A DNA stretch of 64,000 nucleotides from Bos javanicus (GCF_032452875.1 NC_083897.1:5066854-5130853); one strand, 5' to 3'; counted from the stretch's first letter, positions 43,571-54,994 are shown. Numbers and translations are program-made. Notes: generated by a model from the sequence alone, not told the origin.

Positions 43571-44750
43571 ATCTTTCATCACATCTGGGATGTGATTTTA
43601 CCCTACTTACAAGCCCATCATTTAGCCTGTTACTGTTTCATGGGTGCTGGAAGGAAACATGAGATTCCCATATCAGAGACAACAGACTGTATGACTCACA
43701 GCACAGCAAGTAGCATGAACATCAACATGTTTGCCTCAGTGCCCCATATCCCCAACCCCACAGGCAACACAGAGGGATGGCTGATGGCCATCCTTGGGGA
43801 ACTTAGCATTTTGTAGCAGACAGTAAGAATGCCTACTCTTTGTCCCAGAGGGTGGTATTAATTCATCCCTCAAGGTTACTCACTGCAAACATAACCCTGA
43901 GAAATGTCCCAAATAAGGAGCACTCAGGACCTTGCATTCTTAGCATGGCCAATGTTGACTTAAAAATTATCTGCAACCTAAAAGTTGAGCATTACATTTT
44001 ATTTAATGGGAATTTTTAGGACTTCAAGCCCAAGAGACAGCATCTCAAGTAACTCTGAGAGGACTGCTTTGAAGAGGTGGGGGGAGGGGTGGTGTGGGGG
44101 GTACAGAAAAGGAATCAGGTTATATACAAGTTTTGTAATGAACGACAGGTAGTCTGAACGTCAAAAGATGATTGTTGATTAAAGAAAACCAGATATCCCA
44201 AGTTAAGGAATTTAGTGCTTTTTGATGTATGGGAAGACATGAGTCTTAGTTCACTGACATCATTCCTTTGATAAGCATCTCCACTATCAGGAGCCAGTGT
44301 CCTGAATTTCCTCAGGGCTCACCGTAAGGAGTGGCTGCAGTCTGATGGCTGCTAGACAGCAGGTATTCTTTCCTTCCTGGGTTCCCTCAGGGTTCACTAG
44401 CTCACCATCCTTAGTGTCTGCAACTGCTATTGACTTTGACATCCTTTGTTTACTGATATGGCAGGAAATATTCCATTTCTCACTAGCAACAAATACAGGA
44501 GCACAAGAGACCCATGGAAGAAGATCTCCCAATATCCTCCCCTCTGTGCACTTGTGAACCACACATGGGCACTTGGCAGGGCTACCTTGTATTAGTCTCT
44601 CTTCAATGCATAGGCCTTGTCTCCACATCTGATCTAGACTGAATTTACTGGGGACAATCCCCCTGCATAACTTGTGGTCCTCATTACTATCCAGGTGTGT
44701 CACACAGTGGCTCCTTAGTAGACAACAAAGAATAACAATGGCAGCAGCAA
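43571..44750. other. Unrecognised DNA with a 170-codon antisense ORF
   Basis: The minus-strand ORF 44799-44287 is the longest in the window outside retroelements. Composition is balanced and cysteine-rich in the middle (KCPCVVHKCTEG), with no family I know, and its start lies in a MIR. G-rich tract at 44076-44101. I treat it as unproven, possibly part of an old repeat. Confidence 0.4.
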
Positions 44751-44751
44751 C

Positions 44752-45000
44752 AGGCTTTGGGGTCACAGACTTGAGTGTGAATGTCAGCTCTGATTCCAAC
44801 TCATGCTGTCACCTTGGAAAATGTGCTTCACCCCTCTGAACCTGTTCTCTTGTCTGTAAAATGGCCATAAGACAAGATATTTCTTTTAGAGAGTTCTTGT
44901 AATTTAAATAAATTAATCCAAATGTGGCAAATAGAAAGGGCCTGGAGTGTAATAAATATTAAACAAATCTTAGCTCTTTATTGTTGTAATTATTATTAGT
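44752..45000 (+). mobile_element. MIR SINE
   Basis: GGCTTTGGGGTCACAGACTTG, CTTGTCTGTAAAATGGCCAT and the tail GTAATTATTATTAG follow MIR order. Confidence 0.75.
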
Positions 45001-45052
45001 AAGCCCTGATGTGCCAGGTATTTTAATAATTGGTTTGAGAAATATAATCCTC

Positions 45053-45190
45053 TGGAGTTCTCTGGGGGTCAGTGGTTAGGACTCTGTGCTTCCAATGCAG
45101 GGACACAGTTTTGATCCTAGGTCAGGGAACTAAGATCCCAGATGCCTCAAACTTCAAAAAATATATATATATGTATATACACACATACAT
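45053..45190 (+). mobile_element. CHR-type SINE with AT/AC tail
   Basis: TGGAGTTCTCTGGGGGTCAG to a tail converted into an AT/AC-rich microsatellite (ATATATATATATGTATATAC). TSD ATATAATCCTC (45042-45052, 45191-45201). Confidence 0.85.
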
Positions 45191-45359
45191 ATATAATCCT
45201 CATCTTTCTTGAGCATAATAGATATTGTTATCCCTTTTTTTTGTACACAAGGAAACAAGTTCAGAAAAATTAAAGTAACTTTTACACAAAGTGGCAGAGT
45301 GGAGTTCTGAGCTATTTCTGAATGGTTTCATCCTTTCTAAAGGAGTGGAACACCGCTTT

Positions 45360-46529
45360 TTAAAAAAAATTTTTAATTTATTTATTTAATTTTTTTTTTA
45401 CTTTATTTATTTATTTAATTTATTTTTTTACTTTACAATATTGTATTGGTTTTGCCATACATCAACATGAATCTGCCACGGGTGTACACATGTTCCCCAT
45501 CCTGCACCCCTCCCACCTCCCTCCCTGTACCATCCCTCTGGGTCATCCCAGTGCACCAGCCCCAAGCATCCTGTATCATGCATCGAACCTGGACTGGCGA
45601 TTTGTTTCTTATATGATATTATACATGTTTCAATGCCATTCTCCCAAATCATCCCATCCTCTCCCTCTCCCACAAAGTCCAAAAGACTGTTCTATACATC
45701 TACACATATACATCTATACATCTATGTTCTATACATCTATACATCTCTTTTGCTGTCTTGCATACAGGGTTATCGTTACCATCTTTCTAAATTCCATATA
45801 TATGCGTTAGTATACTGTATTGGTGTTTTTCTTTCTGGCTTACTTTACTCCTTTTTCTCCACACCCTCTCCAGCATTTATTGCTTGTAGACTTTTGGACA
45901 GCAGCCATTCTGACTGGCGTGAAAAAACCTCATTGTGGTTTTGATTTGTATTTCTCTGATAATGAGTGATGTTGAGCATCTATTCATGTGTTTGTTAGCC
46001 ATCTGTATGTCTTCTTTGGAGAAATGTCTAGTTCTTTGGCCCACTTTTTGATTAGGTCGTTTATTTTTCTGGAATTAAGCTGCAGGAGTTGCTTGTATAT
46101 TTTTGAGATTAGTTGTTTGTCAGTTGCTTCATTTGCTATTGTTTTCTCCCATTCTGAAGGCTGCCTTTTCACCTTGCTTATAGTTTCCTTTGTTGTGCAG
46201 AAGCTTTTAATTTTAATTAGGTCCCATTTGTTTATTTTTGCTTTTATTTCCAATATTCTGGGAGGTGGGTCATAGAGGATCCTGCTGTGATTTATGTTGG
46301 AGAGTGTTTTGCCTATGTTTTCCTCTAGGAGTTTTATAGTTTCTGGTCTTATGTTTCGATCTTTAATCCATTTTGAGTTTATTTTTGTGTATGGTGTTAG
46401 AAAGTGTTCTAGTTTCATTCTTTTACAAGTGGTTGACCAGTTTTCCCAGCACCACTTGTTAAAGAGATTGTCTTTTCTCCATTGTATATTCTTGCCTCCT
46501 TTGTCAAAGAAAAGGTGTCCATAGGTGTG
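45360..46529 (-). mobile_element. L1 with internal deletion, TSD
   Basis: Antisense L1: T-rich tail at left, 3'UTR to about 45843, then a jump to ORF2 text CTTTTTCTCCACACCCTC that normally lies several hundred bases further on. It continues upstream to CAAAGAAAAGGTGTCCATAG. TSD GGAACACCGCTTT (45347-45359) and GGAACACCACTTT (46530-46542), one mismatch. Confidence 0.93.
45984..46529 (-). pseudogene. L1 ORF2 remnant
   Basis: The minus-strand frame ending at 45984 reads HGHLFFDKGG-like text, then RPETIKLLEENIGKTL, INKWDLIKIKSFC and KRQPSEWEKTIANEATDKQL, the well-known C-terminal half of ORF2. The methionine at 46574 lies in unique flanking DNA outside the element, so the 196-codon ORF is a fusion of flank and L1 produced by chance. 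No RT domain is present. Confidence 0.9.
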
Positions 46530-46542
46530 GGAACACCACTTT

Positions 46543-47365
46543 GAAATGAAATGCTTAGGGACCCTCACAGCCACTGAGCCACCAAGGATCTTACTTCGAC
46601 TTTCCCCAGAAGCCTGGCCTGGGGGAGTGGGGAGGTAAAAAAGCTGAAGGGGAGAGCTGGGGTGGGGGCTAGCTTTCTGAGGAACTGAGGGTCAGAACAT
46701 CATGTTGAAGGAGGGCCAAAGCACAACTCAATCCAAATGCAGGTGATTTAACTGAGGCTGGGAAAGTAACAGCTTCCTGGTTGGAGAATGGAAACCCCTC
46801 CCCCCAGAGGCTGTGGGGCCCAGGCTCCTCCACTCACTGCAGTGGAGTGAGTCTCCGGACCTGATGTTTGCTTCCCTTTCTCCTGGAATTTATGCAGAGA
46901 GGCCTGCAGAGCCTGAAACCACCAGAGACCAAATAAAACCAATTTAAAGCCAAGTAGATGCTCTCTTCTTGAAGGTGTTCAGGGTGACCTCATCCACAAC
47001 AGAGCTGGTTGTCACCCCTCCCTCATCTGGGAGCCTCCTGCTGGGGAGTGCTCATCCTCTTTTCCTGGGCTGTGAGCCAGCTGGTATAGATGCTTGACTC
47101 CAAGACACGTGTGCATTTTGTCCCAGATTGGTGCTCACCGTGATGGGTCTTTGAATTCATCAGGCAACTCCAGGAAGTGGAAGAGGATCAAAGAACACAA
47201 GAGAATCATGGTTAAGCCTCTTTAAAAGTCTAGGTTGGATGTTCTGTGAAGAAGGTAGGGGTAGCTTCCATGACCAAGGACACCATACAAAGAGAAGAGC
47301 TGTGAGGCCTCAGAAAGGACCACTTGCACCATCATTTCCCAGCATGGAGGAATGTGTTTACAACC
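46543..47365. other. Unrecognised non-coding DNA
   Basis: GC-richer than its surroundings (46600-46900), but with few CpG and no exon recognised. Confidence 0.4.
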
Positions 47366-47367
47366 TG

Positions 47368-47472
47368 CAGATTAGTGGGCCCCCTCTCAGACCCTTCACA
47401 TCAGAATTTTTGGGGCTGGGTCCCAAGAGTTAGCATTTTGAACAAGTTCTCCAGGTGAGTCTCAGGTACCCA
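47368..47472 (-). mobile_element. MER5A-like fragment
   Basis: TAGTGGGCCCCCTCTCAGACC, ACATCAGAATTTTTGGGGC and GAACAAGTTCTCCAGGTGAG are in MER5A order. Confidence 0.55.
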
Positions 47473-47479
47473 GCATTAA

Positions 47480-47664
47480 GACATGGGTTCTATAGGGCTC
47501 CACTACACAACAGCTCTGTGATCTTGGGTAAGCTATGTCACTTTCTGAGTCTTAGTTTCTTCCTTATAGCATGAAATAAGAATAATACCTCCTTCACAGC
47601 ACTATTGGGAGAATTAAATGACATATTATGTCTCATTCACCCTGGTAGTTGTTATTAAACTTCT
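47480..47664 (+). mobile_element. MIR SINE
   Basis: CTGTGATCTTGGGTAAGC, then AGTCTTAGTTTCTTCC and GAATTAAATGACATATTATG. Confidence 0.75.
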
Positions 47665-47684
47665 TGTTTAATAACAAGAAGTGA

Positions 47685-48449
47685 GAAAAGGAGTACGTCA
47701 AGGCTGTATATTGTCACCCTGCTTATTTAACTTATATGCAGAGTACATCATGAGAAACGCTGGGCTGGATGAAGCACAAGCTGGAATCAAGATTGCCAGA
47801 AGAAATATCAATAACCTCAGATATGCAGATGACACCACCCTTATGGCAGAAAGTGAAAAAGAACTAAAGAGCATCTTGATGAAAGTGAAAGAGGAGAGTG
47901 AAAAAGTTGGCTTAAAGCTCAACATTCAGAAAACTAAGATCATGGCATCCGGTCCCATCACCTCATGGCAAATAGATGGGGAAACAGTGGAAACAGTGGC
48001 TGACTATTTTTTTGGGCTCCAACATCACTGCAGATGGTGATTGCAGCCATGAAATTAAAAGATGCTTACTCCTTGGAAGGAAAGTTATGACCAACATAGA
48101 CAGCATATTCAAAAGCAGAGACATTACTTTGCCAACAAAGGTCCATCTAGTCAAGGCTATGGTTTTTCCAGTGGTCATGTATGGATGTGAGAGTTGGACT
48201 ATAAAGAAAGCTGAGTGCCAAAGTATTGATGCTTTTGAAATGTCATGTTGGAGAAAACTCTTGAGAGTCTCCTGGACTTCAAGGAGATTCAACCAGTCCA
48301 TCCTAAAGGAGATCAGCCCTGGGATTTCTTTGGAAGGAATGATGCTAAAGCTGAAACTCCAGTACTTTGGCCACCTCATGCGAAGAGTTGATTCATTTGA
48401 AAAGACCCTGATCCTGGGAAGGATTGAGGGCAGGAGGAGAAGGGGATGA
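47685..48449 (+). pseudogene. BovB reverse transcriptase C-terminal remnant
   Basis: The frame 47681-48040 begins GVRQGCILSPCLFNLYAEY and includes LRYADDTTLMAE (catalytic YADD near residue 48) and GLKLNIQKTKIM. A frameshift near 48004-48016 (TGACTATTTTTTTGGGC) moves the C-terminal part to another frame (47976-48449: RDITLPTKVHLVKAMVFPV to GRIEGRRRRG), which ends at a TGA. Palm motif A and everything upstream are missing. Inactive. Confidence 0.9.
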
Positions 48450-48596
48450 CAGAGGATGAGATGGTTGGATGGTATCGCTGACTCGATGGACATGGGTTTG
48501 GGTGGACTCTGGGAGTTCGTGATGGACAGGGAGGCCTGGTGTGCTGTGGTTCATGGGGTAGCAGAGTCGGACACGACTGAGCGACTGAACTGAACT
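47685..48596 (+). mobile_element. BovB LINE, 5'-truncated in RT domain
   Basis: From GAAAAGGAGTACGTCAAGG to the CTGAACTGAACT tail, 0.9 kb, flanked by GAAGTGA (47678-47684, 48597-48603). Confidence 0.94.
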
Positions 48597-48739
48597 GAAG
48601 TGATGCCCCCCCCATGCATTTTTTCTGCTTCCCCTTTTCAGTGGGAAATGCAAACTTATTTTTCTTTATTTGATGCACCCCCTGTCCTCTCACAGGCAGG
48701 TGTTTGACCCCTCTAAGTACTTGTTAAAAACAGTGTTAA

Positions 48740-49043
48740 AGGGCTTTCTTGATGGCCCCGTGGTTAAGAATCCATCTTGCAGTGTATGGGACACACTGGT
48801 TCAATCCCTGGTCCAGGAAGATCCCATATGCCTTGGAGCAACTAAGCTGTGTGCTACAAGTACTGGGCACTCTGGAACCCATGAACCACAGCTATTGAAA
48901 CCCACGGGCCCAAGAGTCCATGCTCGGCCACAGGGGAGGCCACCGCAATGAGAAGCCCATACACCAGAACTAGATAGTAGCCCTAGTTGTCTGCAACTAG
49001 AGGAAGCCTGAGTGCAGCAATGACAACCCTAAATAAATAAATA
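48740..49043 (+). mobile_element. CHR-2-type SINE
   Basis: GGGCTTTCTTGATGGCCCCG to AAATAAATAAATAAA. TSD AAAAACAGTGTTAA (48726-48739) and AAAAACAGTTTTAA (49044-49057). The 93-codon ORF at 48670 is SINE translation. Confidence 0.9.
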
Positions 49044-49057
49044 AAAAACAGTTTTAA

Positions 49058-49670
49058 CCTGGGCAAAGCAGAGGCTCTGTGTATAGCTGCTACAGATGTC
49101 TCACACAGCACACTGTTCTGAGAAGTGCCTACCCAGCAGTGCCTGCTTTCAGACTATCTTATCATGCCTCCCCACAGCCCTCCCCCTCAGTTAGAACTTA
49201 CGCATCAGCCTTGCATCTTTGTGTGGTCTGCCTCTGTCAGGGCTATGGACTATGAGTTAGTCTTATGAGTACATAATGATACAACCTATGTGATCGATCT
49301 CTTGTGAGTTTGGTGAATGGGATTAATTCCTCAAGAATATTCCCTGGAGACAGCTGACAAAATATAGTTTGTTAATTTCGGAAACTGAAAGCTGGCTCCC
49401 AGACCCAAGTTGAGCCCCATGGAGGCACAGGTCCTCAAAGGCACGGCCTCTGTCTCACCTCTTAACCATAGCACCCCAATCAGTCCCTATAGCTCTGCCT
49501 TCCACATACTCCACCGGCTGCCTCTTTTGGGTTTTTTCCCCTTATGATGGTCATTTGAACATGATTTCATCCCGATTCTTTTTTGATTGAGCTCAGAGGA
49601 GTGCAAGTGGTTCCCAGAGGTTGCTGTTACTCATAAAATATGGAGAGTTATTTAGCTTTTGGAAGTAGGG
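49058..49670. other. Unrecognised non-coding DNA
   Basis: Nothing recognised. Confidence 0.35.
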
Positions 49671-49671
49671 G

Positions 49672-49800
49672 TTCATGGTGGCAAACCATTAGGATCACTT
49701 GGTTAGTTTTAAAACAGATTCCTGGGCCCTACTCACAGAGATTCCGATTTAACTGTTATCAGCCGGTTTTAAAATCACCTCACCCAAGTGATTCTAAAGT
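49672..49800. mobile_element. MER5A-like fragment
   Basis: TTAGGATCACTTGGTTAG, CCTGGGCCCTACTCACAGAG and CACCCAAGTGATTCTAAAG. Confidence 0.55.
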
Positions 49801-50124
49801 AGAGTCAGGTAGTACAGTAGAACAGCTGGCATACAGTATAGTAGAGCTACAAGGTTATTCTAGATTCATCACTTGCCTTTACTGCTTGATATAAAGGTTG
49901 ATGTAAATAATATTTTCTTAAAAGTCACTATAACTCCCTGGTCCATAGGTTGATGAGTGACTCTTTACTGATGTAACTTCAGTTTGGCATCCTCTTCAAG
50001 TACAGTCCTGTCTCATTCACATTAAAAACCTGCTCAGGCACATTAAAAACATGCCTTCATCAATAATTTCTTGAAGCATTCTTGGACAGCTACCTCATTT
50101 GCAGTAGCTGCCTCATCACTTTTA
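49801..50124. other. Unrecognised non-coding DNA
   Basis: Nothing recognised apart from CACATTAAAAACATGCC and a near copy 27 bases earlier. Confidence 0.3.
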
Positions 50125-50352
50125 CATTGTGAAGGTTGACTCTACCCTTGAACTGATAAAATCAGCCATGACTGGCATTAAAAGATGAGCTCTGATTCTT
50201 CCTCTCTCTTATAAGGGCACTAATCTCATTCATTAGGGCTCCACCCTCAGGACCTAATTACTTTCCAAAGGCCCCACCTCAATATCATCACATTGGGACA
50301 TTAGGATTTCAACCTATGAATTTTGGGGGCATGCAAACATTTAGTCTACAAC
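50125..50352 (-). mobile_element. MST-type ERVL-MaLR LTR fragment
   Basis: Antisense: ATAAGGGCACTAATCTCATTC, CCTAATTACTTTCCAAAGGC, and TATGAATTTTGGGGGCATGC. This is the same broad family as 8418-8780. Confidence 0.75.
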
Positions 50353-51375
50353 AGTGGTCAAGTAAAACTTCACAGAAAAAGGGACAAATAAGGAAGACCT
50401 GAAAGACGTTCCTGAGGTGAGCCATGCATATTGCTGGAGAAGAGCCTTCTTGGCAGAGGGAATAGCCAGTGCAAAGAGCTCAAGTCAGGAGTGTGCTTGG
50501 TGTTTTAGGAAAAACAAGGAGCCTGGTGTAACCGGAGGGAAGAGATGAGAAGAGTGGTAGATAAAGAGTTCATGGTGGCAGTGGTAACAGGTGGGCAAGC
50601 TGCTCAGGGCCTTGTAGGCCCTTTTAGGACTATATTTTAACTTTGAGATCAAAAGACATTAGATGGTTTTGAGCAGAGAATGAAATGATCTAACTTATGA
50701 AGGGCATGCTGGTTATTGTGGGGTGAAGGGTGAGGATGGGAAGAGGGAGGCTGTCTGGGGGTATCTGGGGGAGTATTCAGATTTGTCTGGGTGTCCTTGT
50801 CTCCTTTTGTTGTCTCCCTTTGTGGGAATGGTGGTCACTGGGGGAGTTTGTGACCCTGGACTTTGTGCCGCAACGTTAAAGGGTGAAATAAATCAGACGT
50901 GAAAGTGTGCCTAACATTTGTAGATGCGGTTTTTCCGAATGAAGAGCCAAACAAACACATCATGGCAACTTTTTGTCCTCTTTTATCTCTTATTCCATCT
51001 CACATCCCCCTCCCAACCTATTCCTTGACACATTTTTTCCCCTACAGTGACCTAGGTCTTTTATTCTGCTTTACCTCCTGCTTTTGACAGAGAAAGACTT
51101 CTGCATTGATATTGGTGGAGATTTTATTATATATATACAGCACCACTTGTGAAACAGCAATGGGCAGTAGAGATGCTTAGTGTGTAAAATGTTCCCTGCA
51201 CTGGGAAAAATCAATACCATAAATGTGGACTTAATGGGACCCCTTAGGGAAGGGAAACTGGGCAAGGTAACATTCTAGTTGATTGAAACATAACCCACTC
51301 CTCACCCCTGCTTCTTTTCTCCTTTTTTTTTTCTGTGCATTAGTTCTTGTTTCTAAGTCTAAAAATAATGGGTTT
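50353..51375. other. Unrecognised DNA, first part probably an old repeat
   Basis: 50380-50700 (GGGCCTTGTAGGCCCTTTTAG...GAGCAGAGAATGAAATGATC) reads like an old dispersed repeat I cannot name. The rest is unrecognised. Confidence 0.35.
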
Positions 51376-51560
51376 TATTGTGCACTTATCGTGTGCCAGG
51401 CACTGTGCTAGGTGTTTTACAGACATTGTCTTATTTAATCCCTGTAACAACTGATGATATAGACTTTACATTATTCCATTTTAAACTTGAGGAAACTGAG
51501 GCTCGGAGAAATTGAATAACTCACCCAAGGTGGCACAGTTGGTTAATGGCTGAGCACATC
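51376..51560 (-). mobile_element. MIR SINE
   Basis: Antisense copy: CGTGTGCCAGGCACTGTGC, GAGGAAACTGAGGCTCGGAG and CACCCAAGGTGGCACAGTTG. One of the best preserved MIRs here. Confidence 0.88.
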
Positions 51561-51876
51561 TTTGTGATACTGAGGGTCAGCCTATCCATGTTTCTCTCTC
51601 ATGGACTCTGCTGTACGTGATTCCTGGACTCAGACAGGGTCTCAGTGCTACTGCGCTGGTCATCTGGGACGTACTTAGGGCCAGGGATGCAGGAACGGGG
51701 AAAGATCAGGAGCCTGGGCTGTGCAGCAGAAGGCTTGGGAATGAAGCCTATTTATTATTATTATTTTAAAAAGCCCCAACATCAGCTCGTTTTCTTGTTA
51801 CTAGGCTCTTCTAGTGGATTGTGGAAAAGCAACATTTAGTTCATTGATAACAGCATTAAAATGTTTCTATAAGTGG
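51561..51876. other. Unrecognised non-coding DNA
   Basis: Contains a short TTA-repeat at 51750-51766; otherwise nothing recognised. Confidence 0.35.
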
Positions 51877-52070
51877 TGTGTGCAGTCCCTTTAGTCCAGT
51901 GAAACTCTTTATGACCCCATGGACTGTAGCCCGCCAGGCTCCTTTGCACATGAGATTCTCCAGGCAAGAATATTGGAGTGGGTTCCTGACCCAAGGATCA
52001 AACCCACATCTCCTGCGTCTTCTGCATTGGCAGGTGGACTCTTTACCACTGAGCCACGTGGGAAGCCCTC
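51877..52070 (-). mobile_element. Bov-tA SINE with internal deletion
   Basis: Antisense copy from GTGTGCAGTCCCTTTAG to CCACGTGGGAAGCC; part of the body between GAGTGGGTT and CCTGACCC is missing. Probable TSD TAAGTGGT. Confidence 0.92.
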
Positions 52071-52439
52071 ATTGTAAGTGGTAAAGCTCCTTAATTTGGT
52101 ACACCTAATTTTTATTTTTTGCAGAGGGGGTTGGTGTTGGCATGGTGGGCAGTGGTGCAAGGAAAGAAACCTGAATTAGCTGTAAATCTGAAACCCAGGC
52201 TTTTATCAATACATACTGTTTCATTCCTTTCAGTCATAGTTGGTAACAGGAGCTAATGTTACCAGAGGGACAAAGTGAGACCCTATTTTAATAAATAGAT
52301 AAGAAAAAAATTAAAAAAATCACGTATTGTTCTATGCACATGAATTCTTCCCTCATTTAAAAATGTCTGAAAATATTTACTTTTTTTGAAAAGAGTAAAA
52401 GCTCTTCTTGCCATTTGGTTTATCCTGCTCATTTGCTTT
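52071..52439. other. Unrecognised non-coding DNA
   Basis: Nothing recognised. Confidence 0.35.
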
Positions 52440-52569
52440 GGAGAAGGCAATGGCACCCCACTCCAGTGTTCTTGCCTGGAGAATCCCAGGGATGGAGGAG
52501 CCTGGTGGGCTGCTGTCTATGGGGTTGCACAGAGTTGAACACAACTGAAGCGGCTTAGCAGCAGCAGGA
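52440..52569 (+). mobile_element. Bov-A monomer SINE with AGC tail
   Basis: GGAGAAGGCAATGGCACCCC to ACTGAAGCGGCTTAGCAGC, with three to four AGC units at the end. Confidence 0.93.
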
Positions 52570-52749
52570 GCTCTGGTCTCAATTCCTGAAAAATTTGAAT
52601 GAGACATTCTGTGCTGGATAACATCCATCTGCCCCTTCAGACTCCTTCTCCATCCTTCTCCACCCTGCTTTCTGCCTTGGGAGAGGAGCCTGACCTATAG
52701 GGTTGACATCAAAGGCCTGACCATCCATAGTCAGGCCTAGATGGTAAAG

Positions 52750-52960
52750 TGAAAGTGAAGTTGCTCAGTCATGTCTGACTCTTTGCGACCCCTTGGACTG
52801 TAGCCTACCAGGCTCCTCTGTCCATGGACTTTTCCAGGCAAGAGTACTAAAGTGGGTTGCCATTTCCTTCTCCAGGGGATCTTCCCAACCCAGGGATCGA
52901 ACCCAGGTCTCCCACATTGCAGGAAGATGCTTTACCATCTGAGCCACCAGGGAAGCCCTG
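52750..52960 (-). mobile_element. Bov-tA SINE
   Basis: Antisense copy, AAGTGAAGTTGCTCAGTCATG to CCACCAGGGAAGCCC. Confidence 0.93.
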
Positions 52961-53019
52961 GTGGTAAGGGCATCTCTAATTCCTGTTACTATCCCTGGGC
53001 ACCCTGTCCCCACCTTTAT

Positions 53020-53063
53020 ACATTACAGGCTGATTCTTTATCAACTGAGCTATCAGGGAAGCC
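53020..53063 (-). mobile_element. Bov-tA head fragment
   Basis: ACATTACAGGCTGATTCTTTATC followed by GAGCTATCAGGGAAGCCC is only the tRNA-like head, antisense. Confidence 0.75.
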
Positions 53064-53604
53064 CTCCATTTATAATTGTCCATTTATTAACCTTCACTCT
53101 CCAACATATCCATTTTGAGTGTGTCATCTACTTCCTGCTGCGACCCCGACTGACACAGGTTTCGAGTGATGTCTGTATATTTATTCCATGTACAGGTCTG
53201 AGACATCAGTTTCAGAGTGATATGACCACACTACTAATTTGAATGTACAAAGCCCCATGCAAGTCTGATGACTGGGTAATGTCAGAGAGCACAGGGACAA
53301 AGCAGCAATCACAGATTGCTGGCCATCAGATTCCTGTGATATGGGTTTCAGGAATCTGGGTATGGATAGATCATGATTGGGCACATGATAGGACCAGATC
53401 AAGGGTAATGGTGACCTGTCTGACCTCTTTTCTTCCCTGCCAAGATCTTTCCAGCTAGGCCTTGGGTCTCAGATTAAGACAGAAGACCCTGTGGATTGCA
53501 TTCAATGCCCACATTTGGTCCAAGAAGCAGGGTAGGAACATCTGGTTCAAATTAGGGACTTAGGAAAGGAGTTTGAGTCAAGAATGACAGTGTGACCCAG
53601 CAAA
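53064..53604. other. Unrecognised non-coding DNA
   Basis: Nothing recognised. Confidence 0.35.
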
Positions 53605-53735
53605 ACACTGGGGTTTGTGAGCTCCTTGAGGGAACACAGTGTGACTGCCTTGTTCACTGCTGTCCTCTCGTGAGCACCCAGCCAATAGACTGCCAAAAAG
53701 TAGGCGTGCTATAAATATCTGAGTGATTGAGTACA
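53605..53735 (+). mobile_element. L2 LINE 3' fragment
   Basis: GTGAGCTCCTTGAGGGAAC, CCTTGTTCACTGCTGTCC and AAATATCTGAGTGATTGAG. Confidence 0.7.
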
Positions 53736-53949
53736 AGATGATGAAACAACATGCTGACTTAATGCACAAAGAAGCCAGGGGGTTACCTTAGGGAGAATCC
53801 TATCCCAAGCAGGGAGGTCCATGTTTGGAAATGGGAGTCGTGATTTAAGCCCCGGCCATGCACTGCACGCAATCCTTTGGGTAAATTTAGCCTACCAGAG
53901 CCAAGAACAGAACCCATGGTTGGGTTGCCACTGCTAGGTTTTTTTAAAA

Positions 53950-54126
53950 CTTTTTATCTTATATTGGAGTATGGTTGATTAGCAATGTTGTGATAGTTTC
54001 AGGTGTACAACAAAGTGATTCAGTTATACGTATACATGGATCTATTCTTTTTCAAATTCTTTTCCCATTTAGCTTGCTACTTAATATTAAGCAGAGTTTT
54101 CTGTGTTATATAGTAGGTCCATGTTA
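53950..54126 (-). mobile_element. L1 3'UTR fragment, antisense
   Basis: GGTGTACAACAAAGTGATTC and TATATAGTAGGTCC are from the ruminant L1 3'UTR read backwards. Confidence 0.8.
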
Positions 54127-54323
54127 ATATTTACTAATTTGTTTTTGGCTGTGTTGGATCTCTGCTGTGGCACACGGGATCTTCATTGCAGTATGTGGGC
54201 TCTAGAGCCCTAGGGCTCAGTAGTTGTGGCTCTTGGGCTTCATTGCCCTGAAACATGTGGGCTCTTATTCCCTGACTGGGGATTGAACCTGTGTCCTCCA
54301 CATTGGAAGGCAGATTCTTAACA
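54127..54323 (-). mobile_element. CHR-2-type SINE, head-truncated
   Basis: GTTTTTGGCTGTGTTGGATC to CAGATTCTTAACA, where the head is cut. Possible degenerate TSD GTAGGTCCATGTTA and GTAGATCCATTTTA. Confidence 0.8.
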
Positions 54324-54337
54324 GTAGATCCATTTTA

Positions 54338-54792
54338 GATATAGCATGCCCACTACTACTTTTAGATGGAGAAGATTTTGTGCAAATGGGGATCTGATTT
54401 GATGGAGGTGTTCTTGGGGCTTAAGTAGCTGTTTGAAAATGTAGGGAGATTTTAATTTACTGAAATCAAAATATGTCTGTAAGATCTCTTTAATTAGAAG
54501 CATGGGGAATGCCTTTTTCAGGCATTCTTGTTGAAGAACACAAGGTCAGATAAAAGATTTAGTGGCAAATCAGTGCATTATAATTGTGTTGACACTTCCA
54601 CGGGCAGGACTAATAGTTTTTCTTAAGAGTACAATGTGCAAGTGGAATGTTTTGGGTTTTAAAAGTGAATCTGTATGCATTTAGAGGATCTTTGCTTTAA
54701 TCATTTCTCCCTAGACAGGCCTCCCGAGGACTTCTACCTGGCAATGATAGGTGGGGAGGATGGTAATTAAAGTCATATCTGTGCTTTCAGTT
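54338..54792. other. Unrecognised non-coding DNA
   Basis: Nothing recognised. Confidence 0.35.
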
Positions 54793-54805
54793 AAGAAGGC
54801 AAGTT

Positions 54806-54994
54806 CCAGAACTTCCCTGGTGGCCTGGTAGTTCAAATTCTGTGCTTTCACTGCAGAGAGAGTGGGTTTGATCCCTGGTGGGGGAACGAACATCCCACAT
54901 GCTGTGTGGGACCAAAAAAAAAAAAAAAAAAAGAAAGAAAGAAAGAAAAAGAGAACAAATAAACAGTTCAAAAGAAATCCCCCCCACTCCCCAA
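54806..54994 (+). mobile_element. CHR-type SINE with complex A-rich tail
   Basis: GAACTTCCCTGGTGGCCTG, then an A20 run, a GAAA repeat (54932-54952) and CCCCCCC. TSD AAGAAGGCAAGTT at 54793-54805 and 54995-55007, perfect. Confidence 0.92.

Noticed and set aside
45984..46574. 196-codon ORF with a Met start as a possible gene
   Set aside because: The codons are L1 ORF2; the Met lies outside the element in flanking DNA beyond the TSD.
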